Assembly (NCBI RefSeq): GCF_031455295.1
Contig: NZ_JAVDSL010000001.1
Coordinates: forward strand, 372,001-436,000
Direction: 5' to 3'
DNA: 64,000 nt
Source of the DNA: Leifsonia sp. 1010
GTDB taxonomy: Bacteria > Actinomycetota > Actinomycetes > Actinomycetales > Microbacteriaceae
The position numbers and the translations under genes were made by a program. Below, one piece after another: positions 16,839-25,391 of this stretch (position 1 is the first letter of the stretch; each line of letters starts with the position of its first letter). The notes under the pieces are model-generated. The model searched no databases. It worked only from the letters and a program-made list of their open reading frames with translations, and had not been told where the DNA came from.

Positions 16839-17537
16839 ATGGATGCTGCACCCCCCTCCTCCGCACCTCCCGCGACCGCCGCGATCGCCGACGCCGCCGT
16901 GCGTCTCGGGATCGCCGTCGGGACGGCTCCCGTCGACCTCGTCGCCCTGCTCCCCGGCCGGCCCTTCGCCGGTCCCGCCGCTCCCGTGACGCATCTGGGA
17001 AGCGTCGACGTACTGCTGGAGACGATCGACGACGCTCCCCCCGGCGCCGTGCTGGTCGTGGACAACGGCGGCCGCGACGACGAGGCGTGCGTCGGCGACC
17101 TCATGCTGCTGGAGGCGGCGACGGCCGGGATGTCCGGCGCGGTCATCTGGGGACGTCACCGCGACACCGCCCAGCTGCGCGAGATCGGGCTGCCCGTGTT
17201 CAGCCGCGGTGCGCATCCCTTCGGTCCGCGCCGCGTGCCGCCGGCCGGGACGGCGATGCGCTCGGCGTTCCTCGACGGGGTGGCCGTCACGCCGCAGCAC
17301 TGGATCGTGGCCGACGATGACGGAGTGCTCGTGATCGACGCCGCGGACCGCGACGTGCTCTTCGCCGAGGCGGCACGCATCCAGTCGGTCGAGGGAGCCC
17401 AGGCCGAGCGGATGCGTTCCGGTGCCTCTCTGCGCGACCAGCTCGACTTCGCCCGCTACCGCCGGATGCAGGCCGACGACCCCGGGCTCACCCTGCGTCG
17501 CTACCTCGCCGAGACCGGCGGAGCGATCGAGACCTGA
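16839..17537 (+). CDS. RraA-like / 4-hydroxy-4-methyl-2-oxoglutarate aldolase family protein
   Basis: The 232-residue protein has the RraA fold signature GDLMLLEAATAGMSGAVIWGRHRDTAQL, in which the Arg and Asp line the metal and oxalyl site. LREIGLPVFSRGAHP and WIVADDDGVLVI follow. Relatives are either class II pyruvate aldolases or RNase E inhibitors; the GxxRD residues are kept, so enzymatic activity is possible. A C-terminal helix extension runs to DDPGLTLRRYLAE. The substrate cannot be deduced. Confidence 0.7.
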   Translation: MDAAPPSSAPPATAAIADAAVRLGIAVGTAPVDLVALLPGRPFAGPAAPVTHLGSVDVLLETIDDAPPGAVLVVDNGGRDDEACVGDLMLLEAATAGMSGAVIWGRHRDTAQLREIGLPVFSRGAHPFGPRRVPPAGTAMRSAFLDGVAVTPQHWIVADDDGVLVIDAADRDVLFAEAARIQSVEGAQAERMRSGASLRDQLDFARYRRMQADDPGLTLRRYLAETGGAIET

Positions 17538-17599
17538 CACCCGGACCGCTGTCGGCGAACGCGAGAAATACCCCGGTGACCTGGGGCGTTGTCCCCAGC

Positions 17600-18505
17600 A
17601 TGACCGAACTCCTCCCCGCCGACTCCGCGATGGGCGCGGTGACCCTCCGCGTCGCCGACCTCGACCGGATGACCGCGTACTACCGTGACGCCGTCACCCT
17701 GAGCGTCCTCGCCGCCGAGGGCGGCCGCGTGGTCCTCGGGCGAGGAGCGACCCCCGCGGTCGTGCTCGAGCACGCACCCGAGCTGAAGCACGCCGGCCCC
17801 GGCGAGGCCGGGCTGTTCCACACCGCGATCGTCTTCGACATCCCCGAGACGCTGGCCGCCGCCGTGTACTCGGTCGCCCGCCGCGCACCGGGCACCTTCA
17901 CCGGCAGCGCCGACCACCTGGTCAGCACGGCGTTCTACTTCACCGACCCGGAGGGGAACGGCGTCGAGCTGTACTGGGACCGCGACCGCTCGCTGTGGAG
18001 CTGGACGCACGGCCAGGTCGAGATGGACACGCTGTACCTCGACCCGAACGCCTTCCTCAACGAACACCTGACGGAGCGCGGGGTCGCGCTCGCGGAGGCG
18101 GCGACGGGTGCGGGCGGGACGCCGGTGTTCGGCGACGCGTCCGTCGGGCACGTGCACCTCTCGGTCGGAGACGTCGCGACGGCCCGTGAGTTCTACGTCG
18201 ACCGGCTCGGGTTCGAGGCCACCGCATCCCTCGGGGGTTCTGCCCTGTTCGTCAGCGCCGGGGGCTACCACCACCACATGGCGATGAACACGTGGAACAG
18301 TCGGGGCGCCGGCCGCCGCCGGCTCGCCCTGGGCCTCGGCGAGGTGGAGTTGAAACTGCCCTCGAAGGACGACGTCGGAGCCCTGGCCGAGCGGATGCAG
18401 CACTACGGCGTGCAGACCCGCGACGACGGCCGGTCGCTCGGCTTCGACGATCCGTGGGCGAACGCGGTGCGCGTGGTGACGGAAGCGGAGGAGATCTCGG
18501 CCTGA
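17600..18505 (+). CDS. VOC family protein, catechol-2,3-dioxygenase-like (two VOC domains)
   Basis: Two glyoxalase/extradiol-dioxygenase domains are visible: residues about 10-125 (GAVTLRVADLDRMTAYYRDAVTL to FYFTDPEGNGVELY) and about 165-290 (VGHVHLSVGDVATAREFYVDRLGF to GRSLGFDDPWANAVRV). The length and order match CatE-type proteins. A possible metal Glu (NGVELY) and His (HVHLS) are present. The reading frame also allows a GTG at 17576; I prefer the ATG at 17600, where conservation begins. It ends at a strong terminator. Confidence 0.8.
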   Translation: MTELLPADSAMGAVTLRVADLDRMTAYYRDAVTLSVLAAEGGRVVLGRGATPAVVLEHAPELKHAGPGEAGLFHTAIVFDIPETLAAAVYSVARRAPGTFTGSADHLVSTAFYFTDPEGNGVELYWDRDRSLWSWTHGQVEMDTLYLDPNAFLNEHLTERGVALAEAATGAGGTPVFGDASVGHVHLSVGDVATAREFYVDRLGFEATASLGGSALFVSAGGYHHHMAMNTWNSRGAGRRRLALGLGEVELKLPSKDDVGALAERMQHYGVQTRDDGRSLGFDDPWANAVRVVTEAEEISA

Positions 18506-18523
18506 GCCGTCGCGAGGAACGCG

Positions 18524-18568
18524 AAAGGGAGGAGGTCGCAGCCGGGGTGGCTGCGACCTCCTCCCTTT
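18524..18568. terminator. Bidirectional rho-independent terminator
   Basis: A perfect 20-base stem (18524-18543 with 18549-18568) closes on the loop GGGGT. It is flanked by A and T runs on both sides, so it works for the VOC gene and the convergent efflux gene alike. Confidence 0.85.
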
Positions 18569-18591
18569 TCCGTGTCGGTCCTCGGTCGGCG

Positions 18592-20319
18592 TCAGTCGGT
18601 GACGGGCGCGGCGTGGAGTCCGTGCGGCGGCTGGTCGCCGGGGGCGAGGTCCGTCGCGGGCGGCACCGGAGCGGCGTGCGCGCCATGCGGGGTCGCATCC
18701 ACCGGGACCGGGGCGGCATGCGCGCCGTGCGTGGGCGCCGCGGCGGACTCGGCCGTCGCGCCCGCGGCGACCGGTGCCCCCTCGGCGGCAGGCGCACCCG
18801 CGCCCGCAGCAGCGGCACCGGCACCGGCACCGGCACCCGCTCCGCCGGCCTGACGTGCCCACGCGGGCGGCTTCGGTCGCTCCCACCAGACGACGACAAG
18901 CGCGCCGAGGAAGGCGACGGCCGCCGGAAGCAGCAGGGCCTCCGACATGGCCTGGGTGAAGCCGGCGTGCAGCGCCTGCGGCAGCTCCGTCCCCGCGGCC
19001 GCCTCGCTGGCGTTCGCACCGCCGGGGATCTTCGGCAGGTCGACGGCGAGGCGTCCCTCGATCAGGGCGGCGATGGATGCGCTTCCCAGCACCGCGCCGA
19101 TCTGGCGGGTGGTGTTGAACACGCCGGAGCCGGCGCCCGCCTGGTTCATCGGCAGGTTGCGCGTCGCCGTGGTGGAGATCGGTCCCCAGACACCGGACAT
19201 CGCGATGCCCATCAGGGCGCTCGGGATCAGGAGCAGGAAGATGTTCACGTCCGGCGACAGCATCCGCGAGTAGAGGAACAGCGCGAACGCGAACAGCACG
19301 AGCGCCGGGGTGGCGATGTTTCGCGGGTTCACCTTGTCGATGAGCCGGCCGACGAACGGCGCGAGCACACCGGAGAAGATGGCCGTCGGCGCGAGCATCA
19401 GAGCCGACTCGGTCGGCGTCAGGCCGCGCACCGTCTGGAAGTAGAACACCAGCGGCAGCGCCATACAGGTCACGGCGAAGCCGACGGTCGTGATGGCGCC
19501 GTTCGACAGCGAGAAGTTGCGGTCGCGGAACAGGGGCAGCGGGAGCAGCGGCTCCTTCTTGTTGAAGGCCTGCCAGACGACGAAGGCGGCGAGCACGACG
19601 ATGCCGGCGATGATCAGACCCCACACCGAGATCGGGCCCCAGATGACGCCCCAATCGTAGGTGCTGCCCTCCTGGATGCCGAACACCAGCAGGAACATGC
19701 CGACGCCGGAGAGGATCACGCCGAGCACGTCGAAGCTGTGCGAGTGCGTCGGGAGCTTCGGGACGAGACGCATCGCGAGGATGAACGCCACGATGCCGAC
19801 GGGGACGTTGATGAAGAAGATCCACTCCCATCCCAGGCTGTCGACCAGCACGCCGCCGAGCAGCGGGCCGATCAGGGTGGCGACGCCGGCGACGGCGCCC
19901 CACAGACCCATGGCCGCACCACGGCGCTCGGGCGGGAAGATGCGGGTGATGACGGCCATCGTCTGCGGCGTCATCAGCGCGGCGCCGAGGCCCTGGACCA
20001 CGCGCGCGGCGATCAGGAAGCCGATGGACCCGGCGAAACCGCACCAGGCGGAGGCCAGCGTGAACACCACGAGGCCGATGAGGTACAGGTTCTTCGGGCC
20101 GAACCGGTCGCCCAGACGGCCGGTGATGAGCAGCGGCACCGCGTAGGCGAGCAGGTACGCGCTCGTCACCCAGATGACGGCGTTGTAGTCGGTGCCGAGT
20201 TTCAGGCCCTCCATGATCGACGGGTTCGCGACCGACACGATGGTGGTGTCGATCAGGATCATGAAGAACCCGATGACGAGCGCCCAGAGGGCGGGCCACG
20301 GCTTCAGTTGACGTTCCAT
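18592..20319 (-). CDS. DHA2 family (EmrB/QacA-like) drug:H+ antiporter
   Basis: This 575-residue major facilitator has 14 predicted spans. It shows the DHA2 motifs: IDTTIVSVANPSI in span 1, GRLGDRFGPKNLYLIGL in the first cytoplasmic loop and GLGAALMTPQTMAVI in span 4. Relatives export toxic compounds or antibiotics. Its tail (about 490-575) is unusual: a Gly-Ala run, then three copies of HG(A/L)HAAPV. The gene lies 10 bases after a PadR regulator and shares its promoter. Confidence 0.9.
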   Translation of the reverse strand: MERQLKPWPALWALVIGFFMILIDTTIVSVANPSIMEGLKLGTDYNAVIWVTSAYLLAYAVPLLITGRLGDRFGPKNLYLIGLVVFTLASAWCGFAGSIGFLIAARVVQGLGAALMTPQTMAVITRIFPPERRGAAMGLWGAVAGVATLIGPLLGGVLVDSLGWEWIFFINVPVGIVAFILAMRLVPKLPTHSHSFDVLGVILSGVGMFLLVFGIQEGSTYDWGVIWGPISVWGLIIAGIVVLAAFVVWQAFNKKEPLLPLPLFRDRNFSLSNGAITTVGFAVTCMALPLVFYFQTVRGLTPTESALMLAPTAIFSGVLAPFVGRLIDKVNPRNIATPALVLFAFALFLYSRMLSPDVNIFLLLIPSALMGIAMSGVWGPISTTATRNLPMNQAGAGSGVFNTTRQIGAVLGSASIAALIEGRLAVDLPKIPGGANASEAAAGTELPQALHAGFTQAMSEALLLPAAVAFLGALVVVWWERPKPPAWARQAGGAGAGAGAGAAAAGAGAPAAEGAPVAAGATAESAAAPTHGAHAAPVPVDATPHGAHAAPVPPATDLAPGDQPPHGLHAAPVTD

Positions 20320-20329
20320 GAGTCTTCTC

Positions 20330-20908
20330 TCAATGCTTTTCTTCGGACCACGACACGGCGCCCGATTGGAGGTCTGCGATCAGGGTTTCGAGCACATCCG
20401 CTTCTGTGGCGGTGATCGCCCGCTGGTAGCGGACGTCCAGCCAGTACTTGGCCGGCACCCCGCGCTGCGTCAGATCGGCGATAGCGCCATCCAGCACCCC
20501 GGTGTCGGCGCGGATCAAGGCCACGCGCTTGCGGAGCAGCGCGATCACAGTCTCGACGGGGAGGTTGTGGGCCTCGCCGAGGCCGAGCGGGAACTCCGGG
20601 TACTCGTTGGTGGGCGTTCCGATGATCTCGGTGATGCGCTCCCCCAGCGCACGGGTGCCCGCGTCGGTGATCTCGTAGGTGGTGCGCTCCGGCCGGTTGC
20701 CTTCGCGCTCGGTGCCGGTGGCGCGCACGAACCCGTGCGCCTCCATCCGGTCGACGGTGTGGTACAGCGAGCCGGGCCGCACCTTGACCAGCCGGTCCTC
20801 CGAGCGCTGCATGAGCGTCTGGTACATCTCGTAGGGATGCGACGGGCCCTCGGCGAGCAGCGCGAGCGCGGCGACGGCAAGGGGGGTGAGGGTGCGAGGT
20901 TCGGACAT
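20330..20908 (-). CDS. PadR family transcriptional regulator of the efflux pump
   Basis: The 192-residue protein has an N-terminal winged helix (LALLAEGPSHPYEMYQTLMQR, VRPGSLYHTVDRMEAHGFV, RTTYEITDAGTRAL) and a C-terminal helical dimerisation and ligand region. PadR proteins usually repress a neighbouring transporter or detoxification gene and release DNA on binding a drug. It is first in the operon with the DHA2 pump, and a palindrome overlaps its own -10 region, so autorepression is likely. Confidence 0.9.
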   Translation of the reverse strand: MSEPRTLTPLAVAALALLAEGPSHPYEMYQTLMQRSEDRLVKVRPGSLYHTVDRMEAHGFVRATGTEREGNRPERTTYEITDAGTRALGERITEIIGTPTNEYPEFPLGLGEAHNLPVETVIALLRKRVALIRADTGVLDGAIADLTQRGVPAKYWLDVRYQRAITATEADVLETLIADLQSGAVSWSEEKH

Positions 20909-20931
20909 GCTCTCAATGTTGTTCGGTTGAT

Positions 20932-20972
20932 TATTCCACTTGGAATATACGGCATGGGTGAATGAGGGTCAA
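20932..20972 (-). promoter_or_regulatory. PadR operon promoter with palindromic operator over the -10
   Basis: On the minus strand, -35 TTGACC (20967-20972) and -10 TATATT (20944-20949) are 17 bases apart. A palindrome TATTCC-4-GGAATA (20932-20947) overlaps the -10 and start site. This is the strongest canonical promoter in the window, and its operator position predicts repression. Confidence 0.75.
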
Positions 20973-21005
20973 GTACCGTGGACGCGACGGCCGGAAGGAG
21001 ATCCC

Positions 21006-21527
21006 ATGCTGTTCGCCCTCCCCGACGGAGGCTCGCCCCAGGTCGCCGACGACGCCTGGGTGGCACCCGGCGCGACCGTCGTCGGCGACGTCACCCTGCA
21101 TCCCGGCGCGAGCGTCTGGTACGGCGCGGTGGTGCGCGCCGACAACGCGCCGATCGTCATCGGACGCGACTCCAACCTCCAGGACAACGTCTCGGCCCAC
21201 GTCGACCCGGCCTTCCCGCTCACTGTCGGCGAGCGCGTCTCCGTCGGCCACAACGCCGTTCTCCACGGCTGCACGATCGAGGACGACGTGCTCATCGGCA
21301 TGAGCGCGACCATCCTCAACGGCGCCCGCATCGGGACCGGCTCCCTCGTCGCCGCCGGAGCGGTCGTCACGCAGGGTGCCGACATCCCGCCGCGGTCGCT
21401 CGTCGCGGGGGTTCCCGCGAAGGTGCGCCGCGAGCTGACGGACGACGAACTGCAGGGCATCGCGCAGAACGCCGCGGTGTACCTGGAGAAGACGCGGCAG
21501 CACCGCGAGGCCGTCGCGCTCGACTGA
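21006..21527 (+). CDS. Gamma-class carbonic anhydrase family protein
   Basis: The 173-residue protein is a left-handed beta-helix built of hexapeptide repeats (VAPGATVVGDVTLHPGASVWYGAVVRAD). The three metal His positions are kept: NVSAHVD, SVGHNAVLHG (two). Relatives hydrate carbon dioxide or serve as metal-binding trimers (YrdA/PaaY-like). GGAAGGAG before the ATG at 21006 selects this start, with TACCGT (20974-20979) as a possible -10. It is divergent from the PadR operon. Confidence 0.85.
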   Translation: MLFALPDGGSPQVADDAWVAPGATVVGDVTLHPGASVWYGAVVRADNAPIVIGRDSNLQDNVSAHVDPAFPLTVGERVSVGHNAVLHGCTIEDDVLIGMSATILNGARIGTGSLVAAGAVVTQGADIPPRSLVAGVPAKVRRELTDDELQGIAQNAAVYLEKTRQHREAVALD

Positions 21528-21541
21528 GCCGACGGGGCAGC

Positions 21542-22147
21542 TCAGCCGGCGTCGAGCATCGCCCGGTTGAGCGCGATCAGCTGCTCGGAGAACATCCGTG
21601 CGCCGCCCTGGGCGGGATGCCGCACGGCCGGCGCCTCGATGCCCGCCTCCGCGAGCGCCCCCTGCGCCTTGCGGCCGACCGCGACGATCGTCTCGACGCC
21701 CAGCTCCCGGATCAGCTCCAGCGCGACCGGCGCCCCCTCGCGCACCTCCGACGACCGCGGGGTGCGGTTCGTCTGCGGTCTGCCGGCGACGAACGGGTGG
21801 TGCGGGTAGATCGGCCACGACAACGGCAGCGGCCCGCGCCAGTCCCGCATCGTCTCCCAGACGACCCGGCTGGACGCCTCCCACGGCGCCTGCGGGTCCG
21901 GCGGGAGCTCTAAACCGGGGAGCACGCCCGCATCCACTTCGCGGACCGAGGTGAACGGCACGCCGGTCACCGTCATCCCGCGCCAGCCGGGGGCCTCGCC
22001 GAGAAGCAGGATGGGCGCGTGCGGCACCGCGAGGTAGCGGCGCAGGTTGCGCTCCCGCAGGCGGCCGAGCTCGTCGTCGCCGTAGAGCAGCTCGGCGTCG
22101 GCCGGCACCGGGACGGCGCGGATCATGTCGAAGAATCGGTCGAACAC
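21542..22147 (-). CDS. Uracil-DNA glycosylase superfamily protein
   Basis: The protein of about 201 residues has the superfamily motifs ILLLGEAPGWRGMTVTGVPF (the GEAPG water-activating region), VETIVAVGRKAQG and the leucine-loop-like RHPAQGGARMF. The family removes uracil or deaminated bases from DNA. It is the last gene of the phosphonate-like cluster. I chose the second GTG (22147) because TAGCCT lies six bases before it; a GTG at 22150 would add one residue. Confidence 0.75.
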   Translation of the reverse strand: MFDRFFDMIRAVPVPADAELLYGDDELGRLRERNLRRYLAVPHAPILLLGEAPGWRGMTVTGVPFTSVREVDAGVLPGLELPPDPQAPWEASSRVVWETMRDWRGPLPLSWPIYPHHPFVAGRPQTNRTPRSSEVREGAPVALELIRELGVETIVAVGRKAQGALAEAGIEAPAVRHPAQGGARMFSEQLIALNRAMLDAG

Positions 22148-22153
22148 CACCCC

Positions 22154-22159
22154 AGGCTA
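22154..22159 (-). promoter_or_regulatory. -10 hexamer TAGCCT before the uracil-DNA glycosylase gene
   Basis: TAGCCT is followed by six bases and the GTG at 22147. It overlaps the end of the upstream dehydrogenase gene and would uncouple the DNA-repair gene from that operon. Confidence 0.35.
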
Positions 22160-23320
22160 CGGCCGGACGGCGACGCGCGGATGCGTCCGGACGGCGAGCG
22201 CCGCATCCACGTCGGCGAGCGCGAACGTCTCGCCGACCTGCTCGGCGAACGGGTAGCGCTGCCAGGCATCGGCCAGGAACCGCACGGCCTGCTCCAGGTT
22301 GCGGGAGGCGTAGTTGTGGACGCCGCGGATGGTGAGCAGCCGCCGGATCAGAGCGTCGGGCGCGATGCCGAGATCGGGCCCGGGCGCCGACTGGCCGACG
22401 AGCACCAGGACGCCGCCCACGTCGAGCGCGTCGAGCAGGGAGCGCGCCGCGGACGGGCTGCCGGAGAGCTCGAGCGCAACGGTCGGGGCCGGTGTGCGGC
22501 CGCCCGTCTTGGCGAGCACGGCGGCGAGCCCCGTCGGAGACCCCGCGGGCGCGGCCGGGTCGGCGGCGCCCGACGCGCCGAAAGCCAGGGCGGACTCGCG
22601 GCGCTCGGGGATCGGCTCGCTCACGACCACGCGCGCACCCGCCTCGACGGCCATCGCCGTCGCGGTCAACCCGAGCATCCCCGCGCCGGCGATCAGCACC
22701 AGGGCGCCCTCCAGCGGGACGAGCTCGGCGGCCGCCTGGATCGCGGCCGCTACCGACGCGGTCGCGCACGACGCCGGCGCCAGGACCTCGGCCGGGATGT
22801 CCTCCGGGACGCGTACGAGCGGCGTGCCGTCGAGGATGTGCGTGTGCGTCGCGAAGCCGCCCGACAGCTCCCAGCCGCGGCGCATCCGCTCGTGTCCGTA
22901 TTTCTGCAGGCTCAGGCACTGCTGCTGCAGGCCTCGGCGGCAGCGCACGCAGCGGCCGCACGGGACGGCGGCGGACCAGACGATCCGCTCCCCCAGCGAG
23001 ACGCGGTGTCCGTCCGTCGTCTTCGCGCCACCGCGGCCGAGCGCGACCACACGGCCGACCTGCTCGTGGCCGAGCACGAGCGGCGCCTGCGTCCGGCGAT
23101 GACCGAGCACGGCTTCCACATCGGTGCCGCAGACCGTCGCCAGCTCCACCTCGACCAGAACGTCCCCCGGCGCCAGGCGCACGCCGGGCACGGCCACCGC
23201 CTCGTGCGTATGCGCGTCGCCCGGCCACACCATGGCCGTGGCCGACGGATACACGCTGACCCCCATCCCCAGGCGCGCCGGCGGCTCGACGACGCGCGGG
23301 GTCACCGCTTTGATCGTCAC
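22157..23320 (-). CDS. Zinc-dependent alcohol dehydrogenase, proposed phosphonate-associated type (HpnZ-like)
   Basis: A 387-residue MDR dehydrogenase with the catalytic zinc region CGTDVEAVLGH and LGHEQVGRVVALG, the structural zinc cysteines of CGRCVRCRRGLQQQC and a cofactor fold around LIAGAGMLGLTATAMAVEAGA. Its closest resemblance is the alcohol dehydrogenase linked by family models to phosphonate catabolism. The start overlaps the upstream phosphonatase-like gene by four bases. Direct evidence for a phosphonate substrate is absent; the assignment rests on resemblance and on all three typical neighbours. Confidence 0.75.
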   Translation of the reverse strand: MTIKAVTPRVVEPPARLGMGVSVYPSATAMVWPGDAHTHEAVAVPGVRLAPGDVLVEVELATVCGTDVEAVLGHRRTQAPLVLGHEQVGRVVALGRGGAKTTDGHRVSLGERIVWSAAVPCGRCVRCRRGLQQQCLSLQKYGHERMRRGWELSGGFATHTHILDGTPLVRVPEDIPAEVLAPASCATASVAAAIQAAAELVPLEGALVLIAGAGMLGLTATAMAVEAGARVVVSEPIPERRESALAFGASGAADPAAPAGSPTGLAAVLAKTGGRTPAPTVALELSGSPSAARSLLDALDVGGVLVLVGQSAPGPDLGIAPDALIRRLLTIRGVHNYASRNLEQAVRFLADAWQRYPFAEQVGETFALADVDAALAVRTHPRVAVRP

Positions 23321-24204
23321 CGGATGCCGTGTCCCGATGCCGCTTCGCGCTCGACCTCGTAGCCCAGCAGCTCCGGCAGGTCGGCGACGCTCGGCAGCAC
23401 CGCGTCCGCGCCGGCGTCCAGCAGGGTCTGCTCGTCGTGCGCGCCCGTCAGCACCCCGACGACCAGACCCGCCCCCGCGGCGATCCCCGAGGCGATGTCG
23501 CTCGCGGTGTCGCCGACCACGACCATCCCCTCGACACTGGATGCGCCCGTGCGCAGCAGGGCCGTCAGCGGAAGGTCGGGGTACGGGCGACCTCGGCCTG
23601 CCTCCGCCGGCGTCAGCGTCACATCGGCCAGGTCGCGCCAGCCCAGGGCGTCGAGGACGACATCGCGGGTGCGCCGCGAGAAGCCGGTGGTCAGCGCCAC
23701 CTTGACGCCCGTCGCGCGCAACCGGCGGATGAGGTCCTCCGCCCCCGGGACGGCCTGCAGGCCCTCCGCGGCGATCAGCTCGGCGTACGTCGACTCGAAG
23801 ACGGCGTCCGCGTGCTGCGCCTGGTCCTCGTCCGTGCTGAGGGAGCGGAAGACGGCGAGTTTCGACTGCCCCATCGTCTCGCGGACGACCTCGAGGGCGG
23901 CGGTCCGCTGGTCCGGGGTCTCCGCCAGGCCCGCGGCGTCGACGGCGCGCTCGAACGCGCGCTGCACGAGGCCGTCGTCGAGGACGGTCGTGCCCGCGAG
24001 ATCGAGCACCACCAGCTCCAGGTCGGCGAGGTCGTCCTCGTCACGGTCGTCGGCGTCGCCCTCGTCCAGGCCGTCCTCCAGATCGTCCAGGTCGTCCCAC
24101 TCCTCCTCGGAGAGCCCGGCCGCCGCAGGAATACCGCCGCGGACCGGCTCGACGTCGACCGTCACGTCGTCGAACTCGCTGGTGATGCGCCCGTCTGGGG
24201 TCAC
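23317..24204 (-). CDS. Phosphonatase-like HAD hydrolase (PhnX-like) with acidic N-terminal extension
   Basis: The HAD core begins near residue 63 with the nucleophile motif VVLDLAGTTV. It continues with TMGQSKLAVFRSL, whose Lys aligns by eye with the Schiff-base Lys of phosphonoacetaldehyde hydrolase (MGLLK), then ALTTGFSRRT and VVGDTASDIASG. The family cleaves C-P bonds of aldehyde phosphonates. The first 60 residues are an extra, extremely Asp/Glu-rich segment not found in the family. GAAAGG seven bases before the GTG at 24204 supports translation of that extension. Confidence 0.8.
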   Translation of the reverse strand: MTPDGRITSEFDDVTVDVEPVRGGIPAAAGLSEEEWDDLDDLEDGLDEGDADDRDEDDLADLELVVLDLAGTTVLDDGLVQRAFERAVDAAGLAETPDQRTAALEVVRETMGQSKLAVFRSLSTDEDQAQHADAVFESTYAELIAAEGLQAVPGAEDLIRRLRATGVKVALTTGFSRRTRDVVLDALGWRDLADVTLTPAEAGRGRPYPDLPLTALLRTGASSVEGMVVVGDTASDIASGIAAGAGLVVGVLTGAHDEQTLLDAGADAVLPSVADLPELLGYEVEREAASGHGIR

Positions 24205-24233
24205 GATGGTGCCTTTCGTTGCGGTGGTGCGGT

Positions 24234-25391
24234 CTAGCGGACGCGGGCGGCGCCCGCAGGGATCAGCGCGCCGGGGGCGTCGGAGAAGAGTTCGTCGACG
24301 ACGCGGTCGGCGAGGCCGAGACCGGTGGTCATCCCGATGCCGGTCGTGACGGAGACGACGCGGACGCCGGGGGCCGGAGCGGCCACCAGGAACTCGTCCG
24401 GTGCGGCGGCGTAGACGCCCTGCCAGCGCTCCCGCACCCGCAGGTCGGCGACGCCGAACAGCTCGCGCGTCTGCTCCAGCAGGAGGGCGAACGCCTCCTC
24501 GTGCTGGAACGGCGACGCATCCGCCCCGCGCGCGTGGGTGTCGCCGACGATCAGGGTGCCGTCCGGCCGCTGCGTGAACATGAGGTTGACGTCCATCGCC
24601 GCGAGCGCCGGCTGCTCGACGGCGAGCCGCTCGCGCACCGCCTCGGCGCTGGGCGTCCGGGCGAAGCCGGAGTAGCGGACCAGGGACCAGCCGGTGAGCA
24701 CCGGCGCCGCAAGCGGCAGGTCGAGAGCGGCTTCGACCAGCATCATGTCGAGGCCGCAGCGCTCGATGCCGTGCGCCTCCGCGATGCCCGGGAACAGGTG
24801 ATCGACGTCATGCCCGACCGCGACGATCACGGCGTCGGCGGCGACGCGTCCGCGAGGCGTGCGCACCAGCCCCGGCTCGACCCCGGCGGCAGCCGTCTGC
24901 CAGAAGAAGTCCACGCCGTGGGCATCGAGCCAGCGTGCGATGGCCGCCGCGGCCTCCCGCGGGTCGATCTGCAGGTCGGAGGGGAGCAGCGCGCCGCCCA
25001 CTGCGACGCCGTCGGCGACCGGGACGCGCTCGCGAACCTCGGCGGGAGTGAGAAGCCGGACATCGTGGCCGCCCCGCCGCTCGCGGAACTCCTCCAGCAC
25101 GGCGAGCTCGTCATCCGCCCGTGCCACCACGACGCTGCCCGACTCGCGCAGCCAGAACCCTGCCTCCGGTGCGAGCGTCAGCCACAGCTCGCGGGCGAGC
25201 TCGGCGTAGGCGCGGGCCTCGCCCTCCTGACCCGTGATGCCGAGATGGCCGAAGTTGCGGACGGACGCGCCCTGCACGCCGGACGCCCGGTCGATCACGG
25301 CGACGGTCAGTCCTCGCCGGAGCGCGGCGACGGCATGCCCGAGGCCGACGATCCCGGCGCCGACCACCGCGAGGTCGTAGTGCCTGCCCAT
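24234..25391 (-). CDS. FAD-dependent oxidoreductase of the phosphonate-associated TIGR03364 (HpnW-like) family
   Basis: The 385-residue DAO-fold flavoprotein starts MGRHYDLAVVGAGIVGLGHAV (FAD site) and contains a long substrate domain (RERVPVADGVAVGGALL) and the late VSVTTGIGMTTGLGLAD that closes the FAD site. It resembles amine oxidases that sit with PhnX-like genes and oxidise N-alkylated aminophosphonates to aldehydes. GGGAGG six bases before the ATG fixes the start. It is the first gene of the operon, 29 bases before the HAD gene. Confidence 0.8.
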   Translation of the reverse strand: MGRHYDLAVVGAGIVGLGHAVAALRRGLTVAVIDRASGVQGASVRNFGHLGITGQEGEARAYAELARELWLTLAPEAGFWLRESGSVVVARADDELAVLEEFRERRGGHDVRLLTPAEVRERVPVADGVAVGGALLPSDLQIDPREAAAAIARWLDAHGVDFFWQTAAAGVEPGLVRTPRGRVAADAVIVAVGHDVDHLFPGIAEAHGIERCGLDMMLVEAALDLPLAAPVLTGWSLVRYSGFARTPSAEAVRERLAVEQPALAAMDVNLMFTQRPDGTLIVGDTHARGADASPFQHEEAFALLLEQTRELFGVADLRVRERWQGVYAAAPDEFLVAAPAPGVRVVSVTTGIGMTTGLGLADRVVDELFSDAPGALIPAGAARVR

